Below, in pieces: positions 29,810 through 38,906 of a DNA stretch of 64,000 nt. The DNA lies in contig JANQLY010000004.1 in NCBI GenBank assembly GCA_028280345.1, forward strand, positions 1-64,000. Reading direction: 5' to 3'. The position numbers and the translations under genes were made by a program. The notes under the pieces were generated by a model. It was not told the origin of the DNA, made no database searches, and was given only the letters and a program-made list of their open reading frames with translations. The DNA is from Pseudomonadales bacterium. Its GTDB lineage: Bacteria; Pseudomonadota; Gammaproteobacteria; Pseudomonadales; UBA7239. Position 1 is the stretch's first letter; the number at the start of each line of letters is the position of its first letter.

Positions 29810-30154
29810 TTAAATAAGCCCGAGTACGTTTTCCGGTGGTCTGCCGATCACGGCCTTTTTTCCATCACTGACAATCGGGCGCTCAAGCAGTTTCGGGTTC
29901 TTGCTAATAATCGTTAACCACTCATCGCGATCACGCTCGTCTTTGGCGCTGATGCCGAGTTCTTTGGCCAACTCTTCTTTAAAACGGATAATAGCGGTTG
30001 GTTCCATACCGAGCTGATCACACAATTGGCCAAGCTCCTGCTGGTTTGGCGCAGTTTCGAGATATAACACGATTTCCGCATTGATATTGTTTTCTTCGAG
30101 CAGTGCGAGGGTTTGTCGGCTTTTGCTGCAACGGGGGTTGTGGTAAATCTTCAT
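29810..30154 (-). CDS. arsC: ArsC/YfgD-type arsenate reductase family protein
   Basis: 114 residues of thioredoxin-like fold. YHNPRCSKSRQTLALL holds the catalytic Cys with its NPxCSKSR context. RFKEELAKELG and RPIVSDGKKAVIGRPPE carry the second and third conserved arginines. Isolated from other ars genes, so it may be a general YfgD-like reductase. Confidence 0.85.
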   Translation of the reverse strand: MKIYHNPRCSKSRQTLALLEENNINAEIVLYLETAPNQQELGQLCDQLGMEPTAIIRFKEELAKELGISAKDERDRDEWLTIISKNPKLLERPIVSDGKKAVIGRPPENVLGLI

Positions 30155-30201
30155 CGCGTAATACCTGTGTCTGAACTGTTTAAGCAGAGCGTATTCTAGC
30201 G

Positions 30202-31044
30202 TCAGTTAACACCTGCTGCATCAATCGCATCGAGGAAAGTCTGTGGTTCGGGTCTGACACGGTAGTTGTCTGTTTCGTGTAACCAGATAATATTTTTATC
30301 TGCATCCGTGATAATGACAGTGGGCAGTACGGTATCAGCGGAATAGCCCATTTTTTCCATACCGATTGGCAGCCCTCTCGGGTGAAAAATACCGAGTTGC
30401 CTGGCTACCGCACCATCGCGATCTTCACAAAAAATCAATGGTACATTAAAACGCCGGGCAATCTTTTGGGTTTCTTTTTGTGGTTGTGGGCTGATTAATA
30501 ACGCGGCATAACCACGTTGTTGCAATGCCTGATAGTGCTGGGCGACCTCTTCTACCTGTGCGGTGCACAATGGGCACCAGTTGCCGCGGTAAAAAACCAG
30601 TAATAGCGGCTGATTCAGATCTGCAGTATCCACGGGCTCATTATGCTGATTATAAAAGCGCAACGGAGGCAGCGTTTGACCGGTTGTGAGCATTCCAGCA
30701 GTACGCGCAAGTTTTGAATACCAGAATACGTAGAGCCAGGCACCAATAGTCGCGAGTCCCAGGGTATAAAACAGCGCTAAACCGCGGGAGCCGGATAGCA
30801 GCGCAATCAGGCTGCACAGACTGGTCGTTGCCAGTAATAGCGGCAATCGAGCAGAAGTGCGAGCCCGTTTTCCCGTGCCGATATAGAGCAGGAAAACAAA
30901 ACTTACTGCGCCGGTTGCCACGCAGGCCAGTAGCCATGCCAGGTGTTGTGACATAGCCAGAGCATAGGCGCTGTGGCCGAAGGCAATGACATTGCCCGCA
31001 AGCAGTGCCATGATAAAAATAGCTTTAAGCTGGTGAACTGCCAT
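30202..31044 (-). CDS. Membrane-anchored peroxiredoxin-like (AhpC/TSA) protein
   Basis: About 280 residues. Four hydrophobic helices in residues 1-110 precede a thioredoxin-fold domain with FYRGNWCPLCTAQVEEVAQHY, whose CPLC sits at the redox-active position. The redoxin domain should be extracytoplasmic or at the membrane face. I prefer the ATG at 31042-31044 (MAVHQLKA). Reducing partner unknown. Confidence 0.75.
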   Translation of the reverse strand: MAVHQLKAIFIMALLAGNVIAFGHSAYALAMSQHLAWLLACVATGAVSFVFLLYIGTGKRARTSARLPLLLATTSLCSLIALLSGSRGLALFYTLGLATIGAWLYVFWYSKLARTAGMLTTGQTLPPLRFYNQHNEPVDTADLNQPLLLVFYRGNWCPLCTAQVEEVAQHYQALQQRGYAALLISPQPQKETQKIARRFNVPLIFCEDRDGAVARQLGIFHPRGLPIGMEKMGYSADTVLPTVIITDADKNIIWLHETDNYRVRPEPQTFLDAIDAAGVN

Positions 31045-31113
31045 GCAGGAATCCCCCAATCAGTGCAAACGGTGTTTATAATACACGCTTTGTAAAGAGT
31101 CACTGCGATAATA

Positions 31114-32709
31114 ATGATAAATCTCCCTGGCGAAAATCACCGCCTGTTCTGGCCACTTTTTCTTATGGTGCTGGCATTGGGGCTCGCACTGCGCGGCTGG
31201 ATTGCCGTAACTGATATGAATATTTTGCTCGATCACGGCCTCGTTCAGGATGATGCTTATTATTATTATGTTATTGCACGCAATATTCTTGATGGTGGTA
31301 TGGCCAGCTTTGACGGTATTAATCCCACCAATGGCTTTCACCCCCTGTGGCAAGTGATTTGTCTGCCGGTATTTGCAGTGTTTGACGGTGATACGGCAGT
31401 CCGTGTGATGTTATTGATTGCTGTGCTGTGTGATCTCGCAGCGTTATTACTACTTTATCTGGTTATCAGCAAGCTGGTGGCCAACAAGTGGTTTGCATTG
31501 CTTGGTATGGGCTTGCTCGCAACCCATGGTGCGGTTATTCGCACCACATTTAACGGTCTCGAAACATCGTTGAGTCTGTGTCTGCTATTATTGTTTTTAT
31601 GGCAGTTTCTCAGGATATACAGTCGCAAGTCTGAAACATTGGGGCAACTGCCTGGCAGTTTGCGCGATCACCTGCTGCTTGGTGTTATTGCAGCATTTGC
31701 TTTTCTTGCGCGCACCGACAATGCCGTTATTGTCGTAGTCTGTTTTGTATTTTTATATGTACCTGCGGCATTGCGTGGGCAGTTGCGCAGCGGTGTGCTC
31801 GTTTCGCTGTTGATTGTGTTGTTGGTTTCACCGTGGTTGCTGTGGAACCTTCATCACTTCGGCAATATTGTACAAATTAGTGGTCAGATCCACGGTGATA
31901 CGTACTTAACCTATAAAGCAAAAGTGGATCATCCGTTTCATGTTGATCTGGTGCGTGGCACCTTGCGCAGTATTAACCCGGTGGGGAATATTTTTAAAAA
32001 GTTGTTTATTCCCACCGGTGCCAAACCGATATTAGGTTATCTGTTTTTATTGCCGATACTAATAGCGTTATTTGTATTGCGGCGCAAGGATGCCTATCTA
32101 AAACAGCACTGGCATTATTTTCTGCCGTTTGTGGCTGGTGTAATTGTGTTATTTCTGTACCACGCAGGTGTGCGTCAGTTTTTGCGTGGCTGGTATAATG
32201 CACCGGCGATGGTTACTACGATCATTGTGCTGTGCCTGTTGTGCGAGTCGTTTGTGCGCACGCGTATGGAACAAGCGCAGCAGCAGTGGCATGGTGTGAG
32301 TCTGATATTCGTATTGCCGTTACTAATAGCTGTTATTGTTTTTCATTCCCCGTATCGCTATCTTAAACCGCCCAAAGTAGCGCATATTGATCCACGGGTA
32401 GGCGCATCGTTGTGGTTGAATGAAAACTCATCACCAGACACTATTGTTGGTGCGGCTAATGCAGGTATCGTTGGTTATTACACGCAGCGTCCAGTTATTA
32501 ACCTGGATGGTGTTGTCAACGAAAATGCGCACAAGGCGCGGCTAAAAAGTGAGTTGCATCGCTATATTCATGAATCGTCGATTGATTATATTGCAGACCA
32601 CAAAGGCTCGATTGCCCATCTTTGCGCCGAGAATAGTTATTACACGTGTAAAGAAATGGATAACTGGCAGAAATCCACTTATGTCATGCGTGTGATAAGG
32701 AAGCCTTGA
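31114..32709 (+). CDS. GT-C-type membrane glycosyltransferase-like protein
   Basis: 531 residues with about ten membrane helices. The first periplasmic loop contains LVQDDAYYYYVIARNILDGG, the acidic DDxYY motif of GT-C enzymes such as ArnT or PMT, and NPTNGFHPLWQ. The C-terminal ~130 residues (VGAANAGIVGYYTQRPVINLDG) form a soluble domain. It probably moves a sugar from a polyprenyl-phosphate donor on the periplasmic side. Acceptor unknown. Confidence 0.75.
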   Translation: MINLPGENHRLFWPLFLMVLALGLALRGWIAVTDMNILLDHGLVQDDAYYYYVIARNILDGGMASFDGINPTNGFHPLWQVICLPVFAVFDGDTAVRVMLLIAVLCDLAALLLLYLVISKLVANKWFALLGMGLLATHGAVIRTTFNGLETSLSLCLLLLFLWQFLRIYSRKSETLGQLPGSLRDHLLLGVIAAFAFLARTDNAVIVVVCFVFLYVPAALRGQLRSGVLVSLLIVLLVSPWLLWNLHHFGNIVQISGQIHGDTYLTYKAKVDHPFHVDLVRGTLRSINPVGNIFKKLFIPTGAKPILGYLFLLPILIALFVLRRKDAYLKQHWHYFLPFVAGVIVLFLYHAGVRQFLRGWYNAPAMVTTIIVLCLLCESFVRTRMEQAQQQWHGVSLIFVLPLLIAVIVFHSPYRYLKPPKVAHIDPRVGASLWLNENSSPDTIVGAANAGIVGYYTQRPVINLDGVVNENAHKARLKSELHRYIHESSIDYIADHKGSIAHLCAENSYYTCKEMDNWQKSTYVMRVIRKP

Positions 32710-32722
32710 AATCGATTTTGAA

Positions 32723-33415
32723 CTATTCGTTTTCTGCGGCTTGACGATTTTTTAAGTAGCCGATCAACCGTTTGGCTAACAAGGGAAAAATACCAAGCAA
32801 ACAAAAAGACAGAATCAGTGTTGGTGACAAAATACCTTCGAGGCTGACGACCTGGCCCAGTTGTGTGCCTGCATTCACGTAAACGGCGGTGCCCGCAAGC
32901 ATGCCCACCTGACTAACCCAGAAGAAACTCCAGGTGCGAATTGGCGTAATGCCCATCAACAGGTTGATCATAAAAAAAGGGAAGGCCGGTACCAGGCGCA
33001 GGGTAAACAAATAGAAATTGCCTTCTTCTTCAAAGCCGCGATTAATGGGTTCCAGTTGCTGTGTAAATTTTTCCTGTACCCAGTCCCGCAACAAAAAACG
33101 TGAAGCGAGAAAAGCCAGCGTGGCGCCAATGGTGCTGGCAAATGACACGATTAGCATGCCGAGTGCCAGGCCAAAAATTGCGCCGGCGGCAAGAGTCATA
33201 ATTGCGGCACCTGGTAGTGACAGGGCAGTGACAGCGACATATATGAGAAAAAATACAATGCTTGTGATGATCAGATGTTGCTCTTTATAAGCAATAATTG
33301 CTTCGCGCTGTGTAGAAAAATATTCCACCGACAGGTAGCGCGCGCCATCAAAGTAAAAGAAACTACCAATCAGGGCGACAAACAAAAATAACAGGGCCAG
33401 CTTGGGTTTAGACAT
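32723..33415 (-). CDS. TVP38/TMEM64 family inner-membrane protein
   Basis: 230 residues with about five hydrophobic segments. SLPGAAIMTLAAGAIFG and RLVPAFPFFMINLLMGITPI are the two SNARE-associated (DedA-superfamily) signature blocks. These proteins are linked to lipid scrambling. It converges with the GT-C gene. Confidence 0.88.
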   Translation of the reverse strand: MSKPKLALLFLFVALIGSFFYFDGARYLSVEYFSTQREAIIAYKEQHLIITSIVFFLIYVAVTALSLPGAAIMTLAAGAIFGLALGMLIVSFASTIGATLAFLASRFLLRDWVQEKFTQQLEPINRGFEEEGNFYLFTLRLVPAFPFFMINLLMGITPIRTWSFFWVSQVGMLAGTAVYVNAGTQLGQVVSLEGILSPTLILSFCLLGIFPLLAKRLIGYLKNRQAAENE

Positions 33416-33508
33416 GGTTGGAAGCCAGGATTATTTCACGGTTCAGATGTCTGGAGTGCTTTTGTGGCGGAAAGTTCAATATCTTGTCTGTGGGGGGTAG
33501 TTAAAGAA

Positions 33509-33841
33509 TCACTCTTGTGCAGGTGGAGCCGCGGGTCGGGCCTCAATATGCCATTGGCCGTTTTCATCCTGCCATTTAACAATTTCCATATCGTTTGCAT
33601 TATCGTTACTGCTATTGGAGGTTACAGAGTCTCTGGCAGCGGAAATCTTGCGGGAAGTCTTTCGCCACCAGTGGCGTAACTTGATGCGGACGGAATAATA
33701 ATGCCGCTTGAAATTGCTGTTGAGCTTGTCCAGATCCCGGGTTTCAACAATCTGGCCTTTGGTCTGGTATTCGATAAAGGCGATAGTGCCTATACCAGTG
33801 AAGACCATCATAACGGTAAAATAGATTAGTCCGCGGCCCAT
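33509..33841 (-). CDS. Membrane-anchored protein with DUF4124-like C-terminus
   Basis: 110 residues: one N-terminal helix (FTVMMVFTGIGTIAFIEY), a basic central region (RHYYSVRIKLRHWWRKTSRK) and a C-terminal VKWQDENGQWHIEARP resembling the DUF4124 strand-turn motif also seen in the gene at 7043. Function unknown. Confidence 0.6.
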   Translation of the reverse strand: MGRGLIYFTVMMVFTGIGTIAFIEYQTKGQIVETRDLDKLNSNFKRHYYSVRIKLRHWWRKTSRKISAARDSVTSNSSNDNANDMEIVKWQDENGQWHIEARPAAPPAQE

Positions 33842-33856
33842 AATATCGTCTGCCTG

Positions 33857-34066
33857 TCAGGCATCAAGATCCGGGATGCGCTTACTTTCGAGCTTGACGA
33901 TAGCATCCTTGAGCCAGAGTTTGCGCTTTTTCAGGCGCTGAATCAGTAGCTGGTCGACATACGGGGTTTCAGCCATGAGCTGACTGATCTCATCGTCGAG
34001 GTTGCGATGCTCAATACGCAACGCTTTAAGTCTGACGATTAGTTCGTCATTCAGAATACCGTCCAT
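33857..34066 (-). CDS. YdcH/DUF465 family small protein
   Basis: 69 residues, an all-helical hairpin: RIEHRNLDDEISQL then LIQRLKKRKLWLKDAIVKLE and the C-terminal RIPDLDA. This matches the YdcH family. 15 bp before the next minus-strand gene. Function unknown. Confidence 0.85.
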   Translation of the reverse strand: MDGILNDELIVRLKALRIEHRNLDDEISQLMAETPYVDQLLIQRLKKRKLWLKDAIVKLESKRIPDLDA

Positions 34067-34128
34067 GGCCAGGGATTATACCTCTATACCATGAATTTCA
34101 GTAAGGAATTCTGAAAAATCGTTGTCTG

Positions 34129-34662
34129 TCAGAGCATTTTTCTCAGGGTATCGTGACGGTCGATAAAATGGTGCTTGAGCGCCGCTGAGCCGTGCAGCAA
34201 AGCGAGTGCGCCAGTCATCCAGGCGAGTATCAGATGTACCTGCTCGGCCAGCCTTGCACCATCCGGTTGTAGAGTCATAACCGCGGGTATGGAAATATCA
34301 CCGAACAGTGGAATTGCATCACCCGCCGAGGTAGAGATCAGGTAACCGCTGATGGGTATGGCAAGCATCATAAATAGCAGGGTGTAGTGCATGACATATG
34401 CGGCAATTTTTTCCCAGGGTTTGACCTCATCCAGCGAGGGCCGGCGTTGCAGCAGGTGAAGCAGACAAAACAGCACTGCCAGCAACAAAGCTAGCATGCC
34501 AATCGCGCGGTGGTAGTGCAGAGCACTCTGGGCATTTGGGTCATAGTAGCCAAGTGTGGTGAGGTAGTAACCTAGCCCGATTGAGAAAAAAATCAGCAAC
34601 GCGATTGCCCAGTGCAGACACCGCGCTGCAAGTGAATAACGTACCGGGCTAGCGTTTGACAT
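34129..34662 (-). CDS. Cytochrome b561 family protein
   Basis: About 177 residues with four membrane helices and histidines for two b hemes: CLHWAIALLIFF, ALHYHRAIGML, VMHYTLLFMMLAIPISGYL and ALLHGSAALKHHFIDRHDTL. It likely passes electrons from quinol to a periplasmic acceptor. It overlaps the end of the yceI gene by 14 bp; the b561-YceI pairing is common. Start MSNASPVRYS chosen to limit overlap. Confidence 0.9.
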   Translation of the reverse strand: MSNASPVRYSLAARCLHWAIALLIFFSIGLGYYLTTLGYYDPNAQSALHYHRAIGMLALLLAVLFCLLHLLQRRPSLDEVKPWEKIAAYVMHYTLLFMMLAIPISGYLISTSAGDAIPLFGDISIPAVMTLQPDGARLAEQVHLILAWMTGALALLHGSAALKHHFIDRHDTLRKML

Positions 34663-35266
34663 GTTTGTTCTTGCGAATGCCTTCGATGCCAAGCTCCAGT
34701 TCGATTTTCTCACTGGATGGCCCTAGCTCATAGGTATAACCGAAGTCTTTTTTATCCAGTGTGTAGTAACCGATAAAGCCAACCCGGTAACCACCCCAGG
34801 GGTCGCTGCCCTCGCCAACCCGTTCTACCTTGAATGTAATCTCCTGGCTGACGCCATTAAGCGTTAACATACCGCTAAGCGTACCGCCGTTGCTATCACC
34901 TTCATAGGCTGTGCTCTTGAAGGTTGCCACCGGGTTTGCATCAATATTCAGGTATTTTTTGCTGCGCAAATGTTTATCGCGCTCAGCGTGATTGGAATCC
35001 AGACTGAGCATATCGATTTCAATATCAATCTTGCTGTTCTGAGGATTCTTCTCATCCCAGTAAAAATTGCCCTTGATAGTATTAAAACGCCCGTATAACC
35101 AGCTATAACCCAGATGTTGTACACGCCACTCGACAAAGGTATGAGTTGAATCGATTGTGTACTGGTCAGCACTGGCATGGCTTGTCGCCGTGAGCATACA
35201 GACCAGGCAAATAGCTTTTAAGAGTGTGGAGACAAAATGATGGTGTAACTGCTCAAATAATTTCAT
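34649..35266 (-). CDS. YceI family periplasmic lipid-binding protein
   Basis: About 205 residues with a signal peptide (LLKAICLVCMLTATSHASA) and a single lipocalin-like domain: YTIDSTHTFVEWRVQHLGYSW, then ERDKHLRSKKYLNIDANP and the FKSTAYEGDSNGGTLSGMLTL block. Family members bind polyisoprenoids. The MKLFEQLHHH start gives a normal signal peptide; the longer frame does not. Confidence 0.9.
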   Translation of the reverse strand: MKLFEQLHHHFVSTLLKAICLVCMLTATSHASADQYTIDSTHTFVEWRVQHLGYSWLYGRFNTIKGNFYWDEKNPQNSKIDIEIDMLSLDSNHAERDKHLRSKKYLNIDANPVATFKSTAYEGDSNGGTLSGMLTLNGVSQEITFKVERVGEGSDPWGGYRVGFIGYYTLDKKDFGYTYELGPSSEKIELELGIEGIRKNKHVKR

Positions 35267-35404
35267 GTTCAACCCTGCCTTGTTGTTGGAGGGATTATTT
35301 AAGCAGATACACGTAGCTAAAAACAACACGCAGCTTTGTCGGGGTAATGGCCCGACAAGCCGCGAGGTGGATGTAGACGTGTTAGCGAATACGGATGAAC
35401 TGAC

Positions 35405-35590
35405 TTAATGTACGATACGATTTAGCTGTTCTTCGCACCGATTGAGCACGTCGTCGTTAATAAGAATTAACAGCATTGCAAGAACAGCGGCGATCGCAGA
35501 TAAAAAGATCACTTCGCTTGTGGTCATAAATAGAGTAATCATTGAGATTGCAATGATAGTAAGACTGATAGCACTGAGGTTGATTTTCAT
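35405..35590 (-). CDS. Small two-helix membrane protein
   Basis: 61 residues with two hydrophobic segments (LSAISLTIIAISMITLFM and EVIFLSAIAAVLAMLLILI) and a polar tail. AAGGA lies 8 nt before the ATG. No family recognised. The 263 bp beyond its start up to 35853 show no gene or clear signal. Confidence 0.5.
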   Translation of the reverse strand: MKINLSAISLTIIAISMITLFMTTSEVIFLSAIAAVLAMLLILINDDVLNRCEEQLNRIVH

Positions 35591-35853
35591 AATGATTCCT
35601 TTTTTGCTTTAATTTTTACATTCATTATCAGAATTTATTACACCCTTGATACAACAAACTCACTTTCAGTATGATACTTTTCGCACTCTTTTCAAGTGTA
35701 ATAACGCGTGAACGGTTGTTTTTTAAGACTCAAGCGCAGGGTGTGAAGGCCTGTAGGGCAGGCGCAGCAAGCCATAGGCCGCTATAGACAAAAAGCCTAT
35801 TAAAACGCTAACAGTGATGCGATAAATTTCTAGCTGACAGCTATGGCAAATGG

Positions 35854-36129
35854 CTATTCAAGCGGTGCCATTTCTTCAACCGGGTTATCCTGGTTGTTAT
35901 AGTCCTGGTCGTAACCCTGGTCCTGATCCTGGCTTTGAGTGCTGCCCTGATTGTTGTATTCCTGTTGTACCTGTTGGCGATACAGGGTTTCGATCAGGCC
36001 GTTGACTTCAGCTTGGGAATCAAGTGACAAGTTTAGATATTTTTCCAGCATGGCTGGATCCATGCTGCGCTTACGGCGTTCCTTGGCAATACGACGGCCT
36101 GGGCCTCGTCTGATTTTATTTCCGTCCAT
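35854..36129 (-). CDS. Small protein with basic N-terminus and Gln/Asp-rich tail
   Basis: About 91 residues starting MDGNKIRRGPGRR (an ATG seven codons earlier is possible). A basic segment is followed by a helical part (MLEKYLNLSLDSQAEVNGLI) and a low-complexity Gln/Asp/Tyr/Asn tail ending NPVEEMAPLE. No family recognised; may bind nucleic acid through its basic end. Confidence 0.5.
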   Translation of the reverse strand: MDGNKIRRGPGRRIAKERRKRSMDPAMLEKYLNLSLDSQAEVNGLIETLYRQQVQQEYNNQGSTQSQDQDQGYDQDYNNQDNPVEEMAPLE

Positions 36130-36289
36130 TTTGTTTATACCCCTTAACATCTAACGGATTGGCTAAAATGCACCATAGGGTGCTATAAAAATTGGCTATT
36201 AATGAAGAATACTTGATTGTCCAGCATTATGAAGGTTTGTCAATTTGGACAAACCATGCTCAAACCATGATTAACTTAAGGGTTTAGCA

Positions 36290-37138
36290 TTAAAAAACCA
36301 CTGTACGGCGACCTTCCACAATGATGCGCTCGTCCAGATGGGCGCGCACTGCTTTGGCCAAGGTCACGCGTTCAACATCCCTGCCTTTGCGAATCAGATC
36401 ATCGACATCATCAGCGTGAGAGCAGTGTTCCACCCCCTGGGCAATAATTGGCCCTTCATCGAGATCGGTGGTGGCGTAGTGAGCAGTGGCGCCAACCAGT
36501 TTGACGCCGCGTTCGTGAGCCTGGTGATAAGGTTTGGCGCCTTTAAAAGCGGGTAGTGTGCTGTGATGAATATTGATAATTTGCTGTGGGAAAGTCTCAA
36601 TCATTTGATCCGATAAAATCTGCATATAACGGGCCATCACAATCAAATCGATATCATATTCTCGTAGCAGGGCAATCTCTTTGGCTTCCTGCTCGGCCTT
36701 GGTGTCCTTTGTAATTGGAAACACATGATAGGGAATACCAAAACCTTCGGAAAAAGCGCGCAAGTCCTCGTGGTTGGAAATCACCAATGGAATTTCACAG
36801 TCAAGTTCACCAATGCGATGACGTAACAATAAATCATAAATGCAGTGTTCGTATTTGGAGACAAAGATCGCAACACGCTGTTTGGTATCCTTGTAGGCAA
36901 CACGCCAGTCCATTTGCAGACGGCCACATTCAATATCAAGCAAGCTTTCGAGCTGTTCGCGGCTGATATCCATTTCAGTCATATCAAATAAAATGCGTTG
37001 AAAGAACAGGCCTTGCTCATCGCTGTGTTGCTGCAGGTCGATAATATTAATGCCGTGCTCGCTGAGTAGTTTACTGACAGCAGCAACAAGACCGCGACGG
37101 TCCTCGCATTTAATCAGTAGAGTGGCGTGTTGTTTCAT
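36290..37138 (-). CDS. purU: Formyltetrahydrofolate deformylase
   Basis: 282 residues. An N-terminal ACT domain (about 1-85, LIKCEDRRGLVAAVSKLLSEHG) precedes a formyltransferase-fold hydrolase with INIHHSTLPAFKGAKPYHQAHERGVKLVGATAHY and the DLDEGPIIAQ catalytic Asp region. It releases formate from 10-formyl-THF. Here it is the last gene of a unit with metV, metF and a MetH-activation-domain protein (41-bp gap), so it probably finishes oxidation of methyl groups to formate rather than serving only purine balance. The MetF2-PurU set of chloromethane-using Methylobacterium is the nearest known parallel. Confidence 0.94.
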   Translation of the reverse strand: MKQHATLLIKCEDRRGLVAAVSKLLSEHGINIIDLQQHSDEQGLFFQRILFDMTEMDISREQLESLLDIECGRLQMDWRVAYKDTKQRVAIFVSKYEHCIYDLLLRHRIGELDCEIPLVISNHEDLRAFSEGFGIPYHVFPITKDTKAEQEAKEIALLREYDIDLIVMARYMQILSDQMIETFPQQIINIHHSTLPAFKGAKPYHQAHERGVKLVGATAHYATTDLDEGPIIAQGVEHCSHADDVDDLIRKGRDVERVTLAKAVRAHLDERIIVEGRRTVVF

Positions 37139-37178
37139 AACAGGGTACCTGTTGCGTTAAATGAAATTATCTGTCGAC

Positions 37179-37940
37179 CTAATTTGAGGCAGAAGTAGCA
37201 TGACCATCCTGAAGATCGATAGTTTTACCCTCGCCATCAAAACCACGGAACGGTGCCTTGCGCATGTCGCAGCCCTTAAGGTCACAGATGCGACATGGTT
37301 CTATCTCCGGCGCTTCCTTGCCACCCGGGTTCAGGCCAACCATGCCAAGCAGGGATTTTTCCGGCTCCATCATAATGCCATTAGACAAAGTGATGGGCAG
37401 TTGTGTGGGCGAGTAAAATGAAAACAGCGTTTCCTGATCATCCAGGTGCCAGCCGGTATAGCCGGGGCCAACACGTAATGTTGTGCCATAGTCGCGCTGC
37501 TTTGCGTTTTCAAATACCTGGCGGGTTAACTCTTTCATTAAATCAACAACCATGGCAGACCCTACCGCACTTACAGCAAGTGCCTGGGTCATCTTGCCTG
37601 CGGCCATTAAGCGACGCGATTCGTCGGTAACTTTTTGTCCCGCGGTAACCAGTAAGATTGTTACCGCATCGGCCTTGCGCAAAATTTTTGGTAACTGTGT
37701 ACTTTGTAAGGTAACCTGCTCGGCGCCGCGTTTAAGAAAAATGGCTTCGCCATCTATGCCGCACAGCGGAACTTCAATAGCCTGCCCCCAGCTATCGGCG
37801 AGTTCATTGGCGCGAGGCATTTCTGCCTCGGCTATCTCGCGAATTTTCTTTCGGGCCTTGTCCGGATCACTATAGCCCATAAAATTGAGCACGGAATTAA
37901 TGTCCAGATCAAAGTGAAAGTCTTGCAGTTGATTATCCAT
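37179..37940 (-). CDS. Stand-alone methionine-synthase (MetH) activation-domain protein
   Basis: About 253 residues resembling the C-terminal reactivation domain of cobalamin-dependent methionine synthase, encoded alone. The SAM-binding signature is RVGPGYTGWHLDDQETLF (MetH: RxxPGY), followed by LPITLSNGIMMEPEKSLLGMVGL. Unlike E. coli MetH it ends with a cysteine motif, CRICDLKGCDMRK, which could hold a metal or Fe-S cluster. It lies 22 bp after metF in the same unit. Likely role: SAM-dependent reactivation of oxidised cobalamin, either of the corrinoid protein at 58.6 kb or of a short MetH elsewhere. ATG at 37938-37940 preferred over an upstream TTG. Confidence 0.75.
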   Translation of the reverse strand: MDNQLQDFHFDLDINSVLNFMGYSDPDKARKKIREIAEAEMPRANELADSWGQAIEVPLCGIDGEAIFLKRGAEQVTLQSTQLPKILRKADAVTILLVTAGQKVTDESRRLMAAGKMTQALAVSAVGSAMVVDLMKELTRQVFENAKQRDYGTTLRVGPGYTGWHLDDQETLFSFYSPTQLPITLSNGIMMEPEKSLLGMVGLNPGGKEAPEIEPCRICDLKGCDMRKAPFRGFDGEGKTIDLQDGHATSASN

Positions 37941-37961
37941 AGCGCAGAGTGACAATGGTAA

Positions 37962-38906
37962 TCAGGCAGCATTATCCGCTGCGGGGAATAGGTTGAGGTC
38001 TTTTAACATACGCGGCACGGTTTCCGTCCAGGCCAGTGGGTAAAGATGAAAGCCGGCGATCGGATACTTTTGCTTGATGGTTTGCATGATTTCCAGACAC
38101 ATCTGTATGCCTTCTTCTTTCTGGTCACTTGCATTTTCGATACGCGAGATTACTTTTGGTGGTACCCAGATGCCGGGTACATGCTCAACCATGAATGACA
38201 ATCCGCGCAGTGAACGCGGCGGCAAAATACCAGGAAGAATTTTTACCTTGTCATGTACACCCTGCTTGTCGAGAGCAGTCCACCACTGATCAAATGCCTC
38301 GAGATCAAAAATCGGCTGGGTCTGTAGAAAATCTACGCCGGCTTCTGCCTTGCGGTTAATAGTGCGGGCAAGGTGGTGGGGTTTATTGCCCGCCGGGTTT
38401 GCCGCGCCGCCAATGCACCACTGCATTTTAAACGGCTCTTCTTTGGCGCTGTCGGCAATCGGTGTGCCTGAATAGGCGCGGCCGGCACTGCGCAACTGAT
38501 TGACCATCATAATCAGATTGGTGGAATCCATATCAAACACCGGTTTTGACATCGGGTGATCGCCAAAGGTGACATAGTCGCCAGTCAGGCACAGCACATT
38601 GCGAATGCCGTGGGCATAAGCCGCGATGATGTCGGCCTGCTGGGCGAGTTTGCTGCGATCGCGGCAGGTCATTTGCAACACAGGTTCAAGACCTTGCTGT
38701 TTAACATAGATCGCGGTGCCGAGACTCGACATGCGCAAGGTAGCGGAGGGCATGTCAAGAATATTGACTGCATCCACGCCAACTTTGTAATTTTCAATAT
38801 GCTTGTCGAGGCGGCTCAGGTCCGGAGCTTTCGGCGGAGACAGCTCGGCAGTGATGGCAAATTCACCGGACTGAAGTTTTTTATACAGGGTGCTGGTATC
38901 GTTCAT
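37962..38906 (-). CDS. metF: 5,10-methylenetetrahydrofolate reductase, MetV-associated type
   Basis: 314 residues, TIM barrel. ITAELSPPKAPD holds the catalytic Glu. TCRDR, NVLCLTGDY, GGAANPAGNKPH, FLQTQPIFD and PGILPP follow in MetF order. The LTGD and GGAANP variants are those I associate with MetF proteins that pair with MetV, as in acetogens. FAD is expected; the electron partner need not be NAD(P)H. Its ATG overlaps the metV stop by 4 bp. In this context it probably runs toward oxidation of methyl-THF. Confidence 0.92.
   Translation of the reverse strand: MNDTSTLYKKLQSGEFAITAELSPPKAPDLSRLDKHIENYKVGVDAVNILDMPSATLRMSSLGTAIYVKQQGLEPVLQMTCRDRSKLAQQADIIAAYAHGIRNVLCLTGDYVTFGDHPMSKPVFDMDSTNLIMMVNQLRSAGRAYSGTPIADSAKEEPFKMQWCIGGAANPAGNKPHHLARTINRKAEAGVDFLQTQPIFDLEAFDQWWTALDKQGVHDKVKILPGILPPRSLRGLSFMVEHVPGIWVPPKVISRIENASDQKEEGIQMCLEIMQTIKQKYPIAGFHLYPLAWTETVPRMLKDLNLFPAADNAA

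Noticed and set aside
36234-36255. 8-bp hairpin (ggtttgtc/gacaaacc) downstream of purU
   Set aside because: It is not followed by a T run on the minus strand and lies 35 bp past the stop, so I cannot support it as a terminator.
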